A stretch of DNA of 64,000 nucleotides from Aurantiacibacter poecillastricola (GTDB lineage Bacteria; Pseudomonadota; Alphaproteobacteria; Sphingomonadales; Sphingomonadaceae). Position numbers and translations under genes: made by a program. Position 1 is the stretch's first letter. Each line of letters opens with the position of its first letter. Of the stretch, positions 42,175 to 51,716 are shown piece by piece. The stretch covers positions 1,054,001-1,118,000 of the forward strand of contig NZ_JAVAMS010000001.1 of assembly GCF_030730945.1 (NCBI RefSeq). Direction: 5' to 3'. The notes under the pieces were generated by a model that did not search any database, was not told the origin of the DNA, and saw only the letters and a program-made list of their open reading frames with translations.

Positions 42175-42852
42175 ATGAAGCTCATCATCGGCAACAAGAA
42201 TTATTCCAGCTGGTCGCTGCGCGGCTGGCTGGCGTGCAAGCAGAGTGGCCTCTCTTTCGAGGAGTTGACCGTCAATATCGATGGCGACGACTGGCAGGCC
42301 ATGAAGCGGCAGGACGGGGCTTTCCAGCCTTCAGCCGGCAAGGTGCCGGTGCTGTGGGACGGCGAAGTGGTGGTGTGGGACAGCCTCGCCATCCTCGAGT
42401 TCCTGGCCGACAAGGTTGGCCGCGACCGCTTCTGGCCCAAGCCCGATGATGCCCGCGCCATGGCACGCTCGATGGTGGCGGAAATGCATTCCTCCTACCT
42501 CGCGCTCAGGCGCAATTGCCCGATGAACATCCGCGCCCGCGTGGCGGTCGATCTGACCGACGAGACGAAGGGCGACATCGTTCGCATTCTGGGTCTCTGG
42601 GCCGAAGCGCGCGCTCGGTTCGGGAAGGGCGGCCCGTTCCTGTTCGGCACATTCAGCGCGGCAGACATCTTCTACGCCCCGATCGTCAGCCGCTTCCTGA
42701 CCTACGGCATCGGCGTTCCCGGCTTCGCGCAGGCCTACATGCAGGCGCTGTGGGAGCATGACTGGGTGCAGCAATGGGTCGAGGCGGCGACCGCCGAGCA
42801 GTGGACGATCTCGCAATTCGAGGTCGGCGGCGCGAAGGGCGCAGGCGCATGA
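42175..42852 (+). CDS. Glutathione S-transferase family protein
   Basis: 225 residues. KLIIGNKNYSSWSLRGWL gives the catalytic Tyr/Ser region of the N-terminal thioredoxin-like domain. VPVLWDGEVVVWDSLAILEFLAD is the glutathione-binding segment, and the C-terminal domain (FSAADIFYAPIVSRFLTYG) is helical. This variant is common in alphaproteobacteria and its substrate is unknown. GGGCC precedes the ATG. Its stop overlaps dapE, so the two are cotranscribed. Confidence 0.92.
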   Translation: MKLIIGNKNYSSWSLRGWLACKQSGLSFEELTVNIDGDDWQAMKRQDGAFQPSAGKVPVLWDGEVVVWDSLAILEFLADKVGRDRFWPKPDDARAMARSMVAEMHSSYLALRRNCPMNIRARVAVDLTDETKGDIVRILGLWAEARARFGKGGPFLFGTFSAADIFYAPIVSRFLTYGIGVPGFAQAYMQALWEHDWVQQWVEAATAEQWTISQFEVGGAKGAGA

Positions 42853-43988
42853 GCGCAGACGCGCTTGCCAATGCCCGCCACCTGATAGCCTGCGAAAGCG
42901 TGACGCCAGCACGCGGGCCGGTCTTCGACATGCTCGAGGAAATGCTGGCCGGCCTCGGTTTCGAAGTCGACCGGTTCTCGCGCGGCGAGGGTGCCGAGGG
43001 AACCGAGGAGGAGCCGGTCGAGAACCTGTTCGCCATCAGGCGCGGTCCTGCAGGCAAGCCGCATTTCGCCTTTGCCGGCCATGTCGACGTGGTCCCGCCG
43101 GGCGAGGGTTGGGCGAGCGAGCCCTTCGGTCCGGAAATCCGCGGTGACCTGCTCTACGGCCGCGGTGCGGTGGACATGAAGGGGGCGATCGCATGCATGG
43201 TTGCAGCGGTCGCGGAGATACCGGCGGACGCTGGCACGCTCAGCTTCATCATCACCGGCGACGAGGAGGGCCCGGCGCTCCACGGTACGCGCGCTTTGAT
43301 CGACCGGATGCGTGAACGCGGCGACATTCCCGACATGTGCCTGGTGGGAGAGCCCACCAGCGTGAACCGGCTGGGCGACATGATGAAGATCGGGCGGCGC
43401 GGCTCGGTGAATATCTGGCTGGAGGTCGAGGGGACGCAGGGTCACGTCGCCTATCCGCACCTCGCCGACAATCCGATGCCACGCATGGTCGCGATCCTGG
43501 CCGAGCTCGATGCTCTCGAACTGGACGAGGGCACCGAGTGGTTCCAGCCCAGCAACCTGGAAATCACCGAGTTCGATGTGCGCAACCGGGCGCACAATGT
43601 CATTCCCGGCAAGGCGAAGGCGCGCATCTCGATCCGCTTCAACGACCTGCACTCGGGCGCTTCGCTGTCCGAGAAGGTGATTGCCATCGCCGAAAGGCAC
43701 GGCGGCAAGGCGTCCCCCGTCATCAGCGGAGAGCCGTTCCTGACGCCGCCCGGTGCGTTTTCCGAAATGATCGCAAATGCGGTGAAGGCCGAGACCGGCA
43801 TCGATCCCGAATGCTCCACCACAGGCGGAACCTCCGATGCGCGCTTCCTCAAGGATCTGTGTCCGGTGATCGAGTTCGGCCTCGTCAATGCCACGATGCA
43901 CAAGACCGACGAGGCGGTGGCGGTTGACGACCTTGCCACTCTCACGGCAATCTACCGCAGGATCGCAATGGCCGCGCTGTCGTCCTGA
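42849..43988 (+). CDS. dapE: Succinyl-diaminopimelate desuccinylase
   Basis: 379 residues. The metal ligand His in FAFAGHVDVVPPGEGW, the bridging Asp in YGRGAVDMKGAIACM, the catalytic Glu in ITGDEEGPAL, Glu in VGEPTSV, and the last His in NATMHKTDEAV complete the M20 active site. The GTSDARF motif is specific for DapE rather than ArgE. It removes succinate in the lysine/meso-diaminopimelate pathway. ATG 42849 overlaps the GST stop. Confidence 0.96.
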   Translation: MSADALANARHLIACESVTPARGPVFDMLEEMLAGLGFEVDRFSRGEGAEGTEEEPVENLFAIRRGPAGKPHFAFAGHVDVVPPGEGWASEPFGPEIRGDLLYGRGAVDMKGAIACMVAAVAEIPADAGTLSFIITGDEEGPALHGTRALIDRMRERGDIPDMCLVGEPTSVNRLGDMMKIGRRGSVNIWLEVEGTQGHVAYPHLADNPMPRMVAILAELDALELDEGTEWFQPSNLEITEFDVRNRAHNVIPGKAKARISIRFNDLHSGASLSEKVIAIAERHGGKASPVISGEPFLTPPGAFSEMIANAVKAETGIDPECSTTGGTSDARFLKDLCPVIEFGLVNATMHKTDEAVAVDDLATLTAIYRRIAMAALSS

Positions 43989-44016
43989 CAGCCGCGCCGC
44001 CTTCAAGGGGACTTCG

Positions 44017-45285
44017 ATGAAAGCCTGGTTCGCCATTCCTCTGTGGCAGCGCGTGATCGGCGCCCTGATCCTTGGCGCGGTGACCGGCTATCTGTGGGGG
44101 CCCGGCGCCGAAAGCATCAAGATCGTCGGCGACGTCTTCATCGATTTCATCAAGATGCTGATCGTGCCGCTGATCTTCTTCAGCGTGGTTTCGGGTGTCG
44201 CCTCCATCGGCAACCTGGGGCGGCTTGGCAGCGTGGGCTGGCGAGCGATCCTGATGTTCGTACTGACCGGGCAGGTTGCAGTGATCCTGGGCCTCGCGCT
44301 GGGAAGCTGGCTGGAGCCTGGCGTCGGTGTCGATACCTCGATACTGGTGATGGGCGAGACGCCGCAGCCCTCGCCGTTCGACTGGCGCGAAATGGTCCGT
44401 TCGATGATTCCCGTCAGCCCGGTCGGAGTGATGGCGAACGTGCAGGTGCTGCCGCTGATCGTCTTCTCCCTGCTGGTGGGCATCGGCATCCTGCTCGCCC
44501 GGCGGGAGGAGGAGGCCGGCGAGAAGGGCGCTCCCGGCGGTGCTGCGGCCATCGCCCGCGCATTCGACAGCGGCGCGCTGATCTTCCAGAAAATCACCAT
44601 CATCGTCATGGAGCTCACGCCCTTCGGCGTATTCGCGCTGATGGCCTGGGTGGTGGGCACGCTGGGGCTCGATGCGGTGGCGGCGCTGGCGCAGCTGGTG
44701 GCGCTCAATTACGTGGGCTGCCTGCTGCTTATCGGGCTGATGTATACGGCAATCCTCGCCTTCGTCGCGCGGGTCTCCATCTCCGGTTTCTTTCGCGGCA
44801 TGATCGACGCAATCGCGGTCGCCTATTCGACGGCCAGTTCCTCGGCCACACTGCCGGTGACCTTGCGGTGCACGCAGCGTAACCTCGGCGTAAGCAAGCC
44901 GACTTCCAGTTTCGTCGTGTCGCTGGGTTCGACCATCAATATGGACGGAACCGCGATGTATCTGGGCCTGGTGACCCTGTTCGGGGCACAGCTGTTCGGG
45001 GTAGACCTGTCGTGGAGCGACTATTTCGTGATCGCCTTGCTGGCGACCGTTGGCTCGATTGGGGCGGCCGGTATTCCGGGGGGCGGGCTGGTGATGATGG
45101 GCGCGGTTTTCAGCGCCGTCGGCGTACCGCTTGAAACCATCGCTTTCGTCGCCGGGGTCGATCGTATCATGGACATGATGCGCACCGCCACAAACGTGAC
45201 GGGCGATGCCACCGTCACCGTAACGACGGCTTCCATGCTTGGCGAAATCGACAAGGAAGAACTCGCCAGCGCGGATGATGTGTGA
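44017..45285 (+). CDS. Dicarboxylate/amino-acid:cation symporter
   Basis: 422 residues of the DAACS family. The hallmark regions are VYSTASSSATLPVT-like AYSTASSSATLPVTLRC (hairpin 1), SLGSTINMDGTAMYLGLV with the NMDGT sodium/substrate motif, GSIGAAGIPGGGLVMM (hairpin 2) and VDRIMDMMRTATNVTGDA at the end. It imports glutamate/aspartate or C4-dicarboxylates with Na+ or H+. AGGGGA lies seven bases before ATG 44017. The substrate cannot be settled from sequence. Confidence 0.94.
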   Translation: MKAWFAIPLWQRVIGALILGAVTGYLWGPGAESIKIVGDVFIDFIKMLIVPLIFFSVVSGVASIGNLGRLGSVGWRAILMFVLTGQVAVILGLALGSWLEPGVGVDTSILVMGETPQPSPFDWREMVRSMIPVSPVGVMANVQVLPLIVFSLLVGIGILLARREEEAGEKGAPGGAAAIARAFDSGALIFQKITIIVMELTPFGVFALMAWVVGTLGLDAVAALAQLVALNYVGCLLLIGLMYTAILAFVARVSISGFFRGMIDAIAVAYSTASSSATLPVTLRCTQRNLGVSKPTSSFVVSLGSTINMDGTAMYLGLVTLFGAQLFGVDLSWSDYFVIALLATVGSIGAAGIPGGGLVMMGAVFSAVGVPLETIAFVAGVDRIMDMMRTATNVTGDATVTVTTASMLGEIDKEELASADDV

Positions 45286-45288
45286 CGG

Positions 45289-45492
45289 CTACAGCTTCGG
45301 GCGGCCTTCTTCGCGTCTTTCCTCCTCGGCTTCCTTCCGGCGCATGTCTTCGGCTGCCTTGCCCCTCGGCGTATCCATCGGATGGCGGTTGGAGCGCTTG
45401 CGCATGAAGTAGAGGAACAGGATAGCCGCAATGATCAGGACGGCCACCAGCGTGACGATATTGAGAGACGAGGCTAGTCCGGTGTCGGACAT
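45289..45492 (-). CDS. Small single-span membrane protein
   Basis: 67 residues. One membrane segment (SLNIVTLVAVLIIAAILFLYF) with a polar N-terminus and a strongly charged cytoplasmic tail (GKAAEDMRRKEAEEERREE). AAGGAA lies eight bases before ATG 45492. No family recognised. Convergent with the symporter gene with four bases between stops. Confidence 0.75.
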   Translation of the reverse strand: MSDTGLASSLNIVTLVAVLIIAAILFLYFMRKRSNRHPMDTPRGKAAEDMRRKEAEEERREEGRPKL

Positions 45493-45581
45493 GATGATTT
45501 CCTTCGGTTTCCTCCCGACAAGACAACGGCCCTTCGTTGCCTGATGTTCCGGCAAGCGCTACGGAGTGCTCTGCAATCGGG

Positions 45582-46358
45582 TCAGGCCGAGCCGATGACG
45601 GTGCGCCGGTAGAGATGCCAGGTGGCGTGACCCAGGACGGGTAGAGCCACCAGCAGACCGAGGAAGATCGGCAGCATTGCTGCGAACAATGTGACTGCGA
45701 CGAGGCTGGCCCAGGCCAGCATGATGACCGGGTTCTGCTGCACGGCCTTCACACTCGCGATGATGGCCGTGATGAAATCCACGTCGCGGTCCAGCAACAT
45801 GGGCAGGCTCATCACGGTGACGCAATAGAAGGCCCAGGCGAGCCCTGCGCCGAACGCGGTGCCAACTGCCAGCATGGTCAATCCCTCGGGGGTCAGCAGG
45901 GCTGCCAGCGGTTCGCGGCCTACCCCGCTCTGTGTCATGAAGATCGAAAAGATGACGTGGGCGATGATGACCCAGAAGCTGAACGCGACGAAGACGAAAC
46001 CGCCCATGAGCAGAAATTGCTCGTCGCCACGACCTCGCAAGGCGCCAAGCACGCCGCGCCAGCCGAGAGGCATGCCGCGCTCGCGCCGCCGACTGACTTC
46101 GTAGAGGCCTACGGCGGCAAATGGCGCGATCAGGGGAAAACCGGCGGTAAGGGGGATCAGCCAGACCAGTTCCCCCCGCACTATCATGGCATAGGCTGCC
46201 AAGGCGCCGGCGAGCGCATAGATCGCGCCGAAGAACAGGCCATAGACCGGCGCGGCGAGGAAATCCCGCCAGCCCGCAAGCAGGGCATTGCGCAGGTCTG
46301 CTACGCTGAGGTCGCCTGCGACTTTCGGCGATGTGCTGTCGGCGCTCGTACTTGCCAT
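45582..46358 (-). CDS. DUF2189-family membrane protein
   Basis: 258 residues with about six hydrophobic segments. LRNALLAGWRDFLAAPVYGLFFGAIYAL near the start and GLYEVSRRRERG are the DUF2189 signature. GLAWAFYCVTVMSLPMLLDRDVDFITAI and PVIMLAWASLVAVTLFAAML follow. ATG 46358 has GGGGAGA seven bases upstream. Related proteins are often encoded near cytochrome oxidase genes, but none is here. Function unknown. Confidence 0.9.
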   Translation of the reverse strand: MASTSADSTSPKVAGDLSVADLRNALLAGWRDFLAAPVYGLFFGAIYALAGALAAYAMIVRGELVWLIPLTAGFPLIAPFAAVGLYEVSRRRERGMPLGWRGVLGALRGRGDEQFLLMGGFVFVAFSFWVIIAHVIFSIFMTQSGVGREPLAALLTPEGLTMLAVGTAFGAGLAWAFYCVTVMSLPMLLDRDVDFITAIIASVKAVQQNPVIMLAWASLVAVTLFAAMLPIFLGLLVALPVLGHATWHLYRRTVIGSA

Positions 46359-46442
46359 CACGGTTCTCCCCGAGCCTCGCGATAGCCGGGTGAGGGACAA
46401 GAACCTTGCGCGGCATCAAATTCACCGCATGTCGCGCCCGCG

Positions 46443-47093
46443 CTACCGACCTTTGGGTTTTTCCAGCACCTTCTTGCGGTAGCTGCACAGGTCGACGACA
46501 CGGCAGCGCCAGCATTCGGGCGTGCGAGCCTTGCAGACATAGCGGCCATGCAGGATCAGCCAGTGATGGGCGTGCAGGCGGAAAGGCTGGGGCACGCGCT
46601 TTTCCAGCTTGGCCTCCACCTGTTCGGGTGTCTTGCCCTTGGCAAGGCCGGTGCGGTTGCCCACGCGCAGGATATGCGTGTCGACCGCGAAGGTCTCCTG
46701 CCGGAACCAGCAGTTGAGCACGACATTGGCGGTCTTGCGCCCCACGCCGGGCAGCCGCACCAGCTCTTCCCGCGTGTCCGGTACTTCGCCGCCATATTCC
46801 TGCACCAGCAGGCGCGAGAGGGCGATGACGTTCTTGGCCTTGGAATTGAACAGGCCGATGGTCTTGATGTGCTCGATCAGGCCTTCTTCGCCCAGCTCCA
46901 GCATCTGCTGCGGCGTTTCCACCCTGGCAAACAACGCGCGCGTAGCCTTGTTCACGCCGACATCCGTGGCTTGTGCGGAGAGCGCAACGGCCACCACGAG
47001 CTGGTAGGCATTGCCGTATTCCAGCTCCGTCTCGGGTTCGGGATTGTCTTCGGCAAGGCGGCGGAAGAATTCGAAGATCTGGTCCCTGGTCAT
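46443..47093 (-). CDS. nth: Endonuclease III
   Basis: 216 residues. The helix-hairpin-helix LPGVGRKTANVVLN holds the catalytic lysine, and DTHILRVGNRTGL the catalytic aspartate. The cluster-binding cysteines are C187, C194, C197 and C203 in the spacing C-x6-C-x2-C-x5-C for [4Fe-4S]. It excises oxidised pyrimidines and nicks the strand. ATG 47093 overlaps the ion-channel gene stop (ATGA), so it is the last gene of the M48-channel-nth unit. Confidence 0.97.
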   Translation of the reverse strand: MTRDQIFEFFRRLAEDNPEPETELEYGNAYQLVVAVALSAQATDVGVNKATRALFARVETPQQMLELGEEGLIEHIKTIGLFNSKAKNVIALSRLLVQEYGGEVPDTREELVRLPGVGRKTANVVLNCWFRQETFAVDTHILRVGNRTGLAKGKTPEQVEAKLEKRVPQPFRLHAHHWLILHGRYVCKARTPECWRCRVVDLCSYRKKVLEKPKGR

Positions 47094-47878
47094 CGCCCGG
47101 ATTGTCCTGCCGATACGGTTCGCTCCCTGTGCCTCTGCATGGCGTCGGAGAAGGCGGCGGCGATGATGCCTGTCGGCATGGCGACGAGGCCGATCCCGCT
47201 CAGCGCGACCATCGCCGCCAGGATCTTGCCGAGCGGCGTGATGGGCGAGACATCGCCATAGCCCACGGTGGTGAGCGTGATGATCGACCACCACATGGCG
47301 CGCGGAATGGAGCCGAAAGCCTCTGGCTGCACGCGCCCTTCCGCCCAGTGCAGCGCCGCTGCCCCGAACAGCAGCAGCGAAGCGGCGAGCGCCAACGTGA
47401 CGAAGAGGTCGTAGCGCCGCTCCGAAATGGCATGACCAAGCTCGCGCAAGGCCATGGAGAAACGGCCGAACTTCATCAGCGCGGCAAGGCGCAGGAGCCT
47501 GAGCAGGCGGAACAGCGGCGCGCCCGTCACCAGCAGCGGGAAGAGCGAGGCGACCACCACGGCAAGGTCGAGCAGCCCGAACGGCGAGATGATGAAATCG
47601 AGCCGCTTGCGCCAAGCTGTTTCGCTGCCCTCCTTCTCCGCCACGGACCAGACCCGGCAGACATATTCCACCAGGAACACCCCGCCGAAAGTCATCTCTG
47701 CGGCGATGAAGATGTCGCGATATTCGCTGGCGAGCGCGGCTTCGGTCCCCAGCACGGCAAAGATTACGGAGATGAGGACCACCGCGATAAGCAGGCGATT
47801 GGTGAGCGTCAGCCGCCCATCGGTGCGCGACGAGGCGAAAAGCTGGCGGTAGGTCTTGCGGCGAAGGCTGGCAGTCAT
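47090..47878 (-). CDS. Voltage-gated-type potassium ion channel
   Basis: 262 residues with six membrane segments. S4-like LFRLLRLLRLAALMKFGRF has arginines every third position. The pore has ITLTTVGYGDVSPI, the potassium selectivity filter TVGYGD. The layout matches bacterial Kv-type channels, in the inner membrane. Gating charges suggest voltage sensing. It overlaps both the M48 protease gene (ATGA) and nth; the functional link is unclear. Confidence 0.93.
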   Translation of the reverse strand: MTASLRRKTYRQLFASSRTDGRLTLTNRLLIAVVLISVIFAVLGTEAALASEYRDIFIAAEMTFGGVFLVEYVCRVWSVAEKEGSETAWRKRLDFIISPFGLLDLAVVVASLFPLLVTGAPLFRLLRLLRLAALMKFGRFSMALRELGHAISERRYDLFVTLALAASLLLFGAAALHWAEGRVQPEAFGSIPRAMWWSIITLTTVGYGDVSPITPLGKILAAMVALSGIGLVAMPTGIIAAAFSDAMQRHRERTVSAGQSGR

Positions 47879-49050
47879 GGTGCGGGCTCTGCCGTCATGT
47901 TGGCGACCTTCCAGGCCATCGCACTACGCACACGGTTCTCGACGGTGGGATGGGTGTAGAAGATCGCCTCCTCCAGCGGACCCGCATAGGGATAGCGATA
48001 CTCCGACGTCTTCACCAGCGCCGCGGCCAGCGCATCGGGCAGGCGCGCATGCTCGAGCGAGTAGGCATCCGCCTCGCGCTCGCCGATGCGGGTCATGGTG
48101 TTGATGATCGGCTGGGCCAGCGTGAGCAGCAGGCTGGCGGTGAACAGGAAAACCGGCAGGCCGCGTGGGTCGGCAAGCGGCGCATCGGTTCCGAACAGCC
48201 TTGCGAACGCCGGGTAGAGCCGGTCGGTCAGGAAGAATATCAGCACGGCCAGTACGCTCAGGACCGCGATCGAGCGCCAGACATGGCCAAGGACATAGTG
48301 CCCGACTTCGTGCCCGGTGACGGCGATCACCTCGTCCAGCGACGCTTCGTCCATGGCGACATCGGATATGGCGATGCGGGCATTTCCGCCCACGCCCGAG
48401 ACATTGGCGGTGAAATTGTTCGACTGACGCGAGCCGTCATACATGAAGACGCGATCCTCCGGAACGCCTGCATCGACCGCCAGCGTCACCACCGCGTCGC
48501 GTACCTCGCCTTCGGGGATGGGTTCGTACTGGTTGAACAGCGGTTCGATCAGCACCGGCGATAGCAGGAGGAAAAAGGCCATGCCGCCCGCCACGAGCGC
48601 GCCGCTCCACGCCCACCACCAGCGCCCGGTGCGGCGCATGAGAGAGTAGATGCCGGCCAGCAGCAATCCGCCCAGCAGCATCGCCAGCACAAGCGAGATC
48701 CCGCCCTGCATGAGGTAGTCAGCAAGCGGCTGGCTTGTGCGGCCGTAGGCGCTCTCCCGCCACCAGCCGGAATAGATGGCGTAGGGAAGGGTCAGCAGCG
48801 TATCGACCAGCATGAACACTGCAGCGATGAGAAAAGCGCGGACGGAGGGCCTGCGCTTCTGCAGGCGAGCCGAGAGCCGGTCGAGGACGCCGCTGCGCAC
48901 GATGATCCATGTAACCAGCGCAGAGACGAGCAGACCCGCCAGGATCAGCCAGTGATTGCCGGTGGTGTAGTCCCGCGCAAGCGCCAGCTCCTCGGGGCTT
49001 AGCGCGCTCATCAGCGCCTGCGTCTCCGCTTCGATCCGGGCCGTTGCCAT
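47875..49050 (-). CDS. M48-family (Ste24-type) membrane zinc protease
   Basis: 391 residues. Several membrane segments surround the zinc motif VTGHEVGHYVLGHVW (HEVGH), and the third ligand is in EREADAYSLEHA. EDRVFMYDGSRQSNNFTANVSG is the conserved beta-strand region of CAAX-type proteases. The eukaryotic homolog trims prenylated proteins; bacterial members act in membrane-protein quality control. GAGGAAA lies upstream of ATG 49050. First gene of a three-gene overlapping unit. Confidence 0.93.
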   Translation of the reverse strand: MATARIEAETQALMSALSPEELALARDYTTGNHWLILAGLLVSALVTWIIVRSGVLDRLSARLQKRRPSVRAFLIAAVFMLVDTLLTLPYAIYSGWWRESAYGRTSQPLADYLMQGGISLVLAMLLGGLLLAGIYSLMRRTGRWWWAWSGALVAGGMAFFLLLSPVLIEPLFNQYEPIPEGEVRDAVVTLAVDAGVPEDRVFMYDGSRQSNNFTANVSGVGGNARIAISDVAMDEASLDEVIAVTGHEVGHYVLGHVWRSIAVLSVLAVLIFFLTDRLYPAFARLFGTDAPLADPRGLPVFLFTASLLLTLAQPIINTMTRIGEREADAYSLEHARLPDALAAALVKTSEYRYPYAGPLEEAIFYTHPTVENRVRSAMAWKVANMTAEPAP

Positions 49051-49077
49051 GTATCCGTTTCCTCGCTCGCGGCGCTG

Positions 49078-49809
49078 TCACTCCAGCCCCAGCACGTCCT
49101 TCATCGCGTAGCGCCCCGGCGGCTTGCCGATCAGCCAGGCCGCGCCCTGCACCGCTCCGCGCGCGAAGATCGAACGATCCTCTGCGGTGTGCGACAGTGT
49201 CAGGCGTTCCTGCTGCCCGGCAAAGATCACGCTGTGCTCGCCGGCCACGGTGCCGCCACGCAAGGCGGCGAAACCGATCGCGCCCCGCGCCCGCTCTCCG
49301 GTATGGCCGTCGCGGCCGCTTTCCGTGTGTTCGCTCAGCACGATCCCGCGGGCATCGGCGGCCGCCTCTCCCAGCAGCCTGGCGGTGCCGGAGGGGGCAT
49401 CGACCTTCATGCGGTGGTGCATTTCCAGCACCTCGATATCCCACTCCGCGCCCAGCCGCGCGGCGGCCTCGTGCACCAGTGCGGATAGGAGCGTGACGCC
49501 GAGCGAGGTATTGCCCGTCTGCAGCACGGGCACGGCCTGCGCGGCGCTGTCCAGCGCGGCGTGATGGCTGTCGTCGAGACCGGTGGTGCCCACCAGGATG
49601 GGAACGCCTGCGCCGATGGCGGCATGCAGGTTGTCCTTCAGCGCGGGCGGAGAGGAGAAGTCGACCAGCGCATCGCTGGCATCGGCAAGATCGCCCGGGT
49701 TCTCTCCCCGCCCCACGCCGCCGCTGCAACTGTGTTCGCCTGTCGCCAGCACGGCGGCAATGGCTTGTCCCATGCGCCCTTCGCTGCCGATGATACCTAT
49801 TCGCGCCAT
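49078..49809 (-). CDS. dapB: 4-Hydroxy-tetrahydrodipicolinate reductase
   Basis: 243 residues. RIGIIGSEGRMGQAIAAVL is the dinucleotide site (GxxGxMG). VGTTGLDDSHH and LEMHHRMKVDAPSGTA hold the catalytic His pair and Lys of DapB. It reduces dihydrodipicolinate hydrate in lysine and peptidoglycan precursor synthesis, the pathway of dapE nearby. AAGGGGG lies six bases before ATG 49809. The M48 gene begins 28 bases downstream. Confidence 0.96.
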   Translation of the reverse strand: MARIGIIGSEGRMGQAIAAVLATGEHSCSGGVGRGENPGDLADASDALVDFSSPPALKDNLHAAIGAGVPILVGTTGLDDSHHAALDSAAQAVPVLQTGNTSLGVTLLSALVHEAAARLGAEWDIEVLEMHHRMKVDAPSGTARLLGEAAADARGIVLSEHTESGRDGHTGERARGAIGFAALRGGTVAGEHSVIFAGQQERLTLSHTAEDRSIFARGAVQGAAWLIGKPPGRYAMKDVLGLE

Positions 49810-49927
49810 TTGGCCCCCTTCGATCGTGATACCGACCTTGTCTCGCCATCCATTCCCGACCACATTTCGCGGTGCATCGGGGCAATTCGACCCTGTATCA
49901 AGTTCAGGGTCACGACAAGGGACAGCA

Positions 49928-50629
49928 ATGCCTGACATCAACAGTATCGTGGTGCTGACCGGCGCCGGTATCTCCGCCGAAAGCGGGCTGCGCACTTTCC
50001 GCGCCGAGGACGGCTTGTGGGAAGACCACCCGGTGGAGGAGGTCGCCACGCCCGAAGGCTTCGCCCGCGACCCGGCGCTGGTGCAGCGCTTCTACGACGA
50101 GAGGCGCGCGCAGGTCCGGGCGGCACAGCCCAATGCGGCGCACGAGGCGCTGGGCCGGCTGGACCGGGAATTCACCGGTGAGCTGCTGATCGTTACGCAG
50201 AATATCGATGACCTTCACGAACGCGGCGGGGCGAAGCGCGTGCTGCACATGCATGGCGAATCGCTCTCCGCATGGTGCCAGTCCTGCAACGCCCGCCATC
50301 GGTGGGAGGATACGCTGGGCGATGGCCCGCCATGCCCCTCCTGCGGCGAGGCTGCGATGCGGCCCGACATCGTGTGGTTCGGCGAAATGCCCTACGAAAT
50401 GGAGCCGATCTTCGACGCGCTCTCCGCCTGCGACCTGTTCGTGAGCATCGGTACGTCCGGCGCGGTCTATCCCGCGGCAGGCTTCGTGCAGCAGGCCGCC
50501 GCCAACGGAGCGCGCACGCTGGAGCTGAACCTCGAGGAAAGCCTCGGCAGCCGCAATTTCGACGAGAGCCGGCTGGGCCCTGCCAGTACGCTGGTGCCGC
50601 AATGGGTGGACGAGGTGCTTGCCCGCTAG
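49928..50629 (+). CDS. cobB: NAD-dependent protein deacylase (sirtuin, CobB-like)
   Basis: 233 residues. LTGAGISAESGLRTFR binds NAD, TQNIDDLHERGG and the catalytic His109 (LHMHGES) follow. Zinc cysteines are C117, C120, C136 and C139. Tyr56 and Arg59 in RFYDERR match the class III pair that selects succinyl or malonyl lysine, so desuccinylation is likely besides deacetylation. AGGGA lies seven bases before ATG 49928. Regulates metabolic enzymes by removing acyl-lysine marks. Confidence 0.95.
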   Translation: MPDINSIVVLTGAGISAESGLRTFRAEDGLWEDHPVEEVATPEGFARDPALVQRFYDERRAQVRAAQPNAAHEALGRLDREFTGELLIVTQNIDDLHERGGAKRVLHMHGESLSAWCQSCNARHRWEDTLGDGPPCPSCGEAAMRPDIVWFGEMPYEMEPIFDALSACDLFVSIGTSGAVYPAAGFVQQAAANGARTLELNLEESLGSRNFDESRLGPASTLVPQWVDEVLAR

Positions 50630-50694
50630 CCCCTGCGGAATGGAACAAAGCTTGCCCGGTGTCCTTCCTCAAGGGAAGGAAAGGACAAACGACA

Positions 50695-51651
50695 ATGGGC
50701 TTTTTGAAGAACGGCGAGTGGCACGACGAGTGGGACCACAATGACGAGGACAGCGGCGAATTCGAGCGCGATGAAAGCGCGTTCCGCAACTGGATCACGC
50801 CCGATGGCTCTACCGGACCGACCGGCGAAGGCGGCTTCAAGGCGGAGCCGGGGCGCTATCGTCTCTATATCAGCCTGGCCTGCCCCTGGGCTCACCGTGC
50901 CAATGCTGCCCGGCACCTGAAGGGCCTTACCGACGCCATCGACCTCGTCGTGGTGCACTGGCTGATGAAGGAGGGCGGCTGGTCGTTCCGCGAGGGCGAA
51001 TGCGTAACCCCCGATCCGTTGATGAATGCCGATCACCTCCACCAGGTCTATACCGCGGCCAAGCCCGATTACTCGGGCCATGTCACGGTGCCGGTTCTGT
51101 GGGACAAGGAGCAGGGGACCATCGTCAACAACGAGAGCGCCGACATCCTGCGCATGCTGGGCAGCGCCTTCGACGATTGCGGGGCGAACGACCTCGACCT
51201 CTATCCCGAGCAGCATCGCGAGGAGATCGATGCCCTGAACGAACGCGTCTACGAAGACGTGAACAACGGCGTCTACAAGGCCGGCTTCGCCCAGTCGCAG
51301 GACGCCTATGACGCAGCGGTGAAGCCGCTCTTCGCGATGCTGGACGAGCTAGAGGAGCGGATGCAGGGCCGCGAGTGGCTGGTGGGCGACACGCTGACCG
51401 AGGCCGATGTCCGGCTATGGACCACGCTCATCCGGTTCGACCCTGTCTACAACACGCATTTCAAGTGCAATGTCCGCCGCATCCGCGACTACCCCGCGCT
51501 CGCCAGCCTGACGCGCCGGATCCACGATCTGCCCGGCATCGCCGAGACGGTGAACTTCGATCACATCCGGCACCATTATTACGAGAGCCACGAGCACATC
51601 AATCCCAACGGCATCGTGCCGCGCGGGCCCGATCCGCTCCTCCCCGCCTAG
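50695..51651 (+). CDS. Glutathionyl-hydroquinone reductase (Xi-class GST)
   Basis: 318 residues. The catalytic cysteine sits in SLACPWAHRANAARHLKG, the CPWAHR motif of the YqjG/ECM4 group, with AGGWSFREGE-like GGWSFREGE, VPVLWDKEQGTIVNNESADI and NNGVYKAGFAQSQDAYD following. These enzymes reduce glutathionylated hydroquinones formed during degradation of aromatics or quinones. AAGGA lies about 11 bases before the ATG. Cytoplasmic; monocistronic by appearance. Confidence 0.94.
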   Translation: MGFLKNGEWHDEWDHNDEDSGEFERDESAFRNWITPDGSTGPTGEGGFKAEPGRYRLYISLACPWAHRANAARHLKGLTDAIDLVVVHWLMKEGGWSFREGECVTPDPLMNADHLHQVYTAAKPDYSGHVTVPVLWDKEQGTIVNNESADILRMLGSAFDDCGANDLDLYPEQHREEIDALNERVYEDVNNGVYKAGFAQSQDAYDAAVKPLFAMLDELEERMQGREWLVGDTLTEADVRLWTTLIRFDPVYNTHFKCNVRRIRDYPALASLTRRIHDLPGIAETVNFDHIRHHYYESHEHINPNGIVPRGPDPLLPA

Positions 51652-51716
51652 CGGAGTGCCCGGAAGGGGCCGCCGCCATCGTGGTGCGGCAGGCCCGGGT
51701 CCGGCGCCGATTCCTT

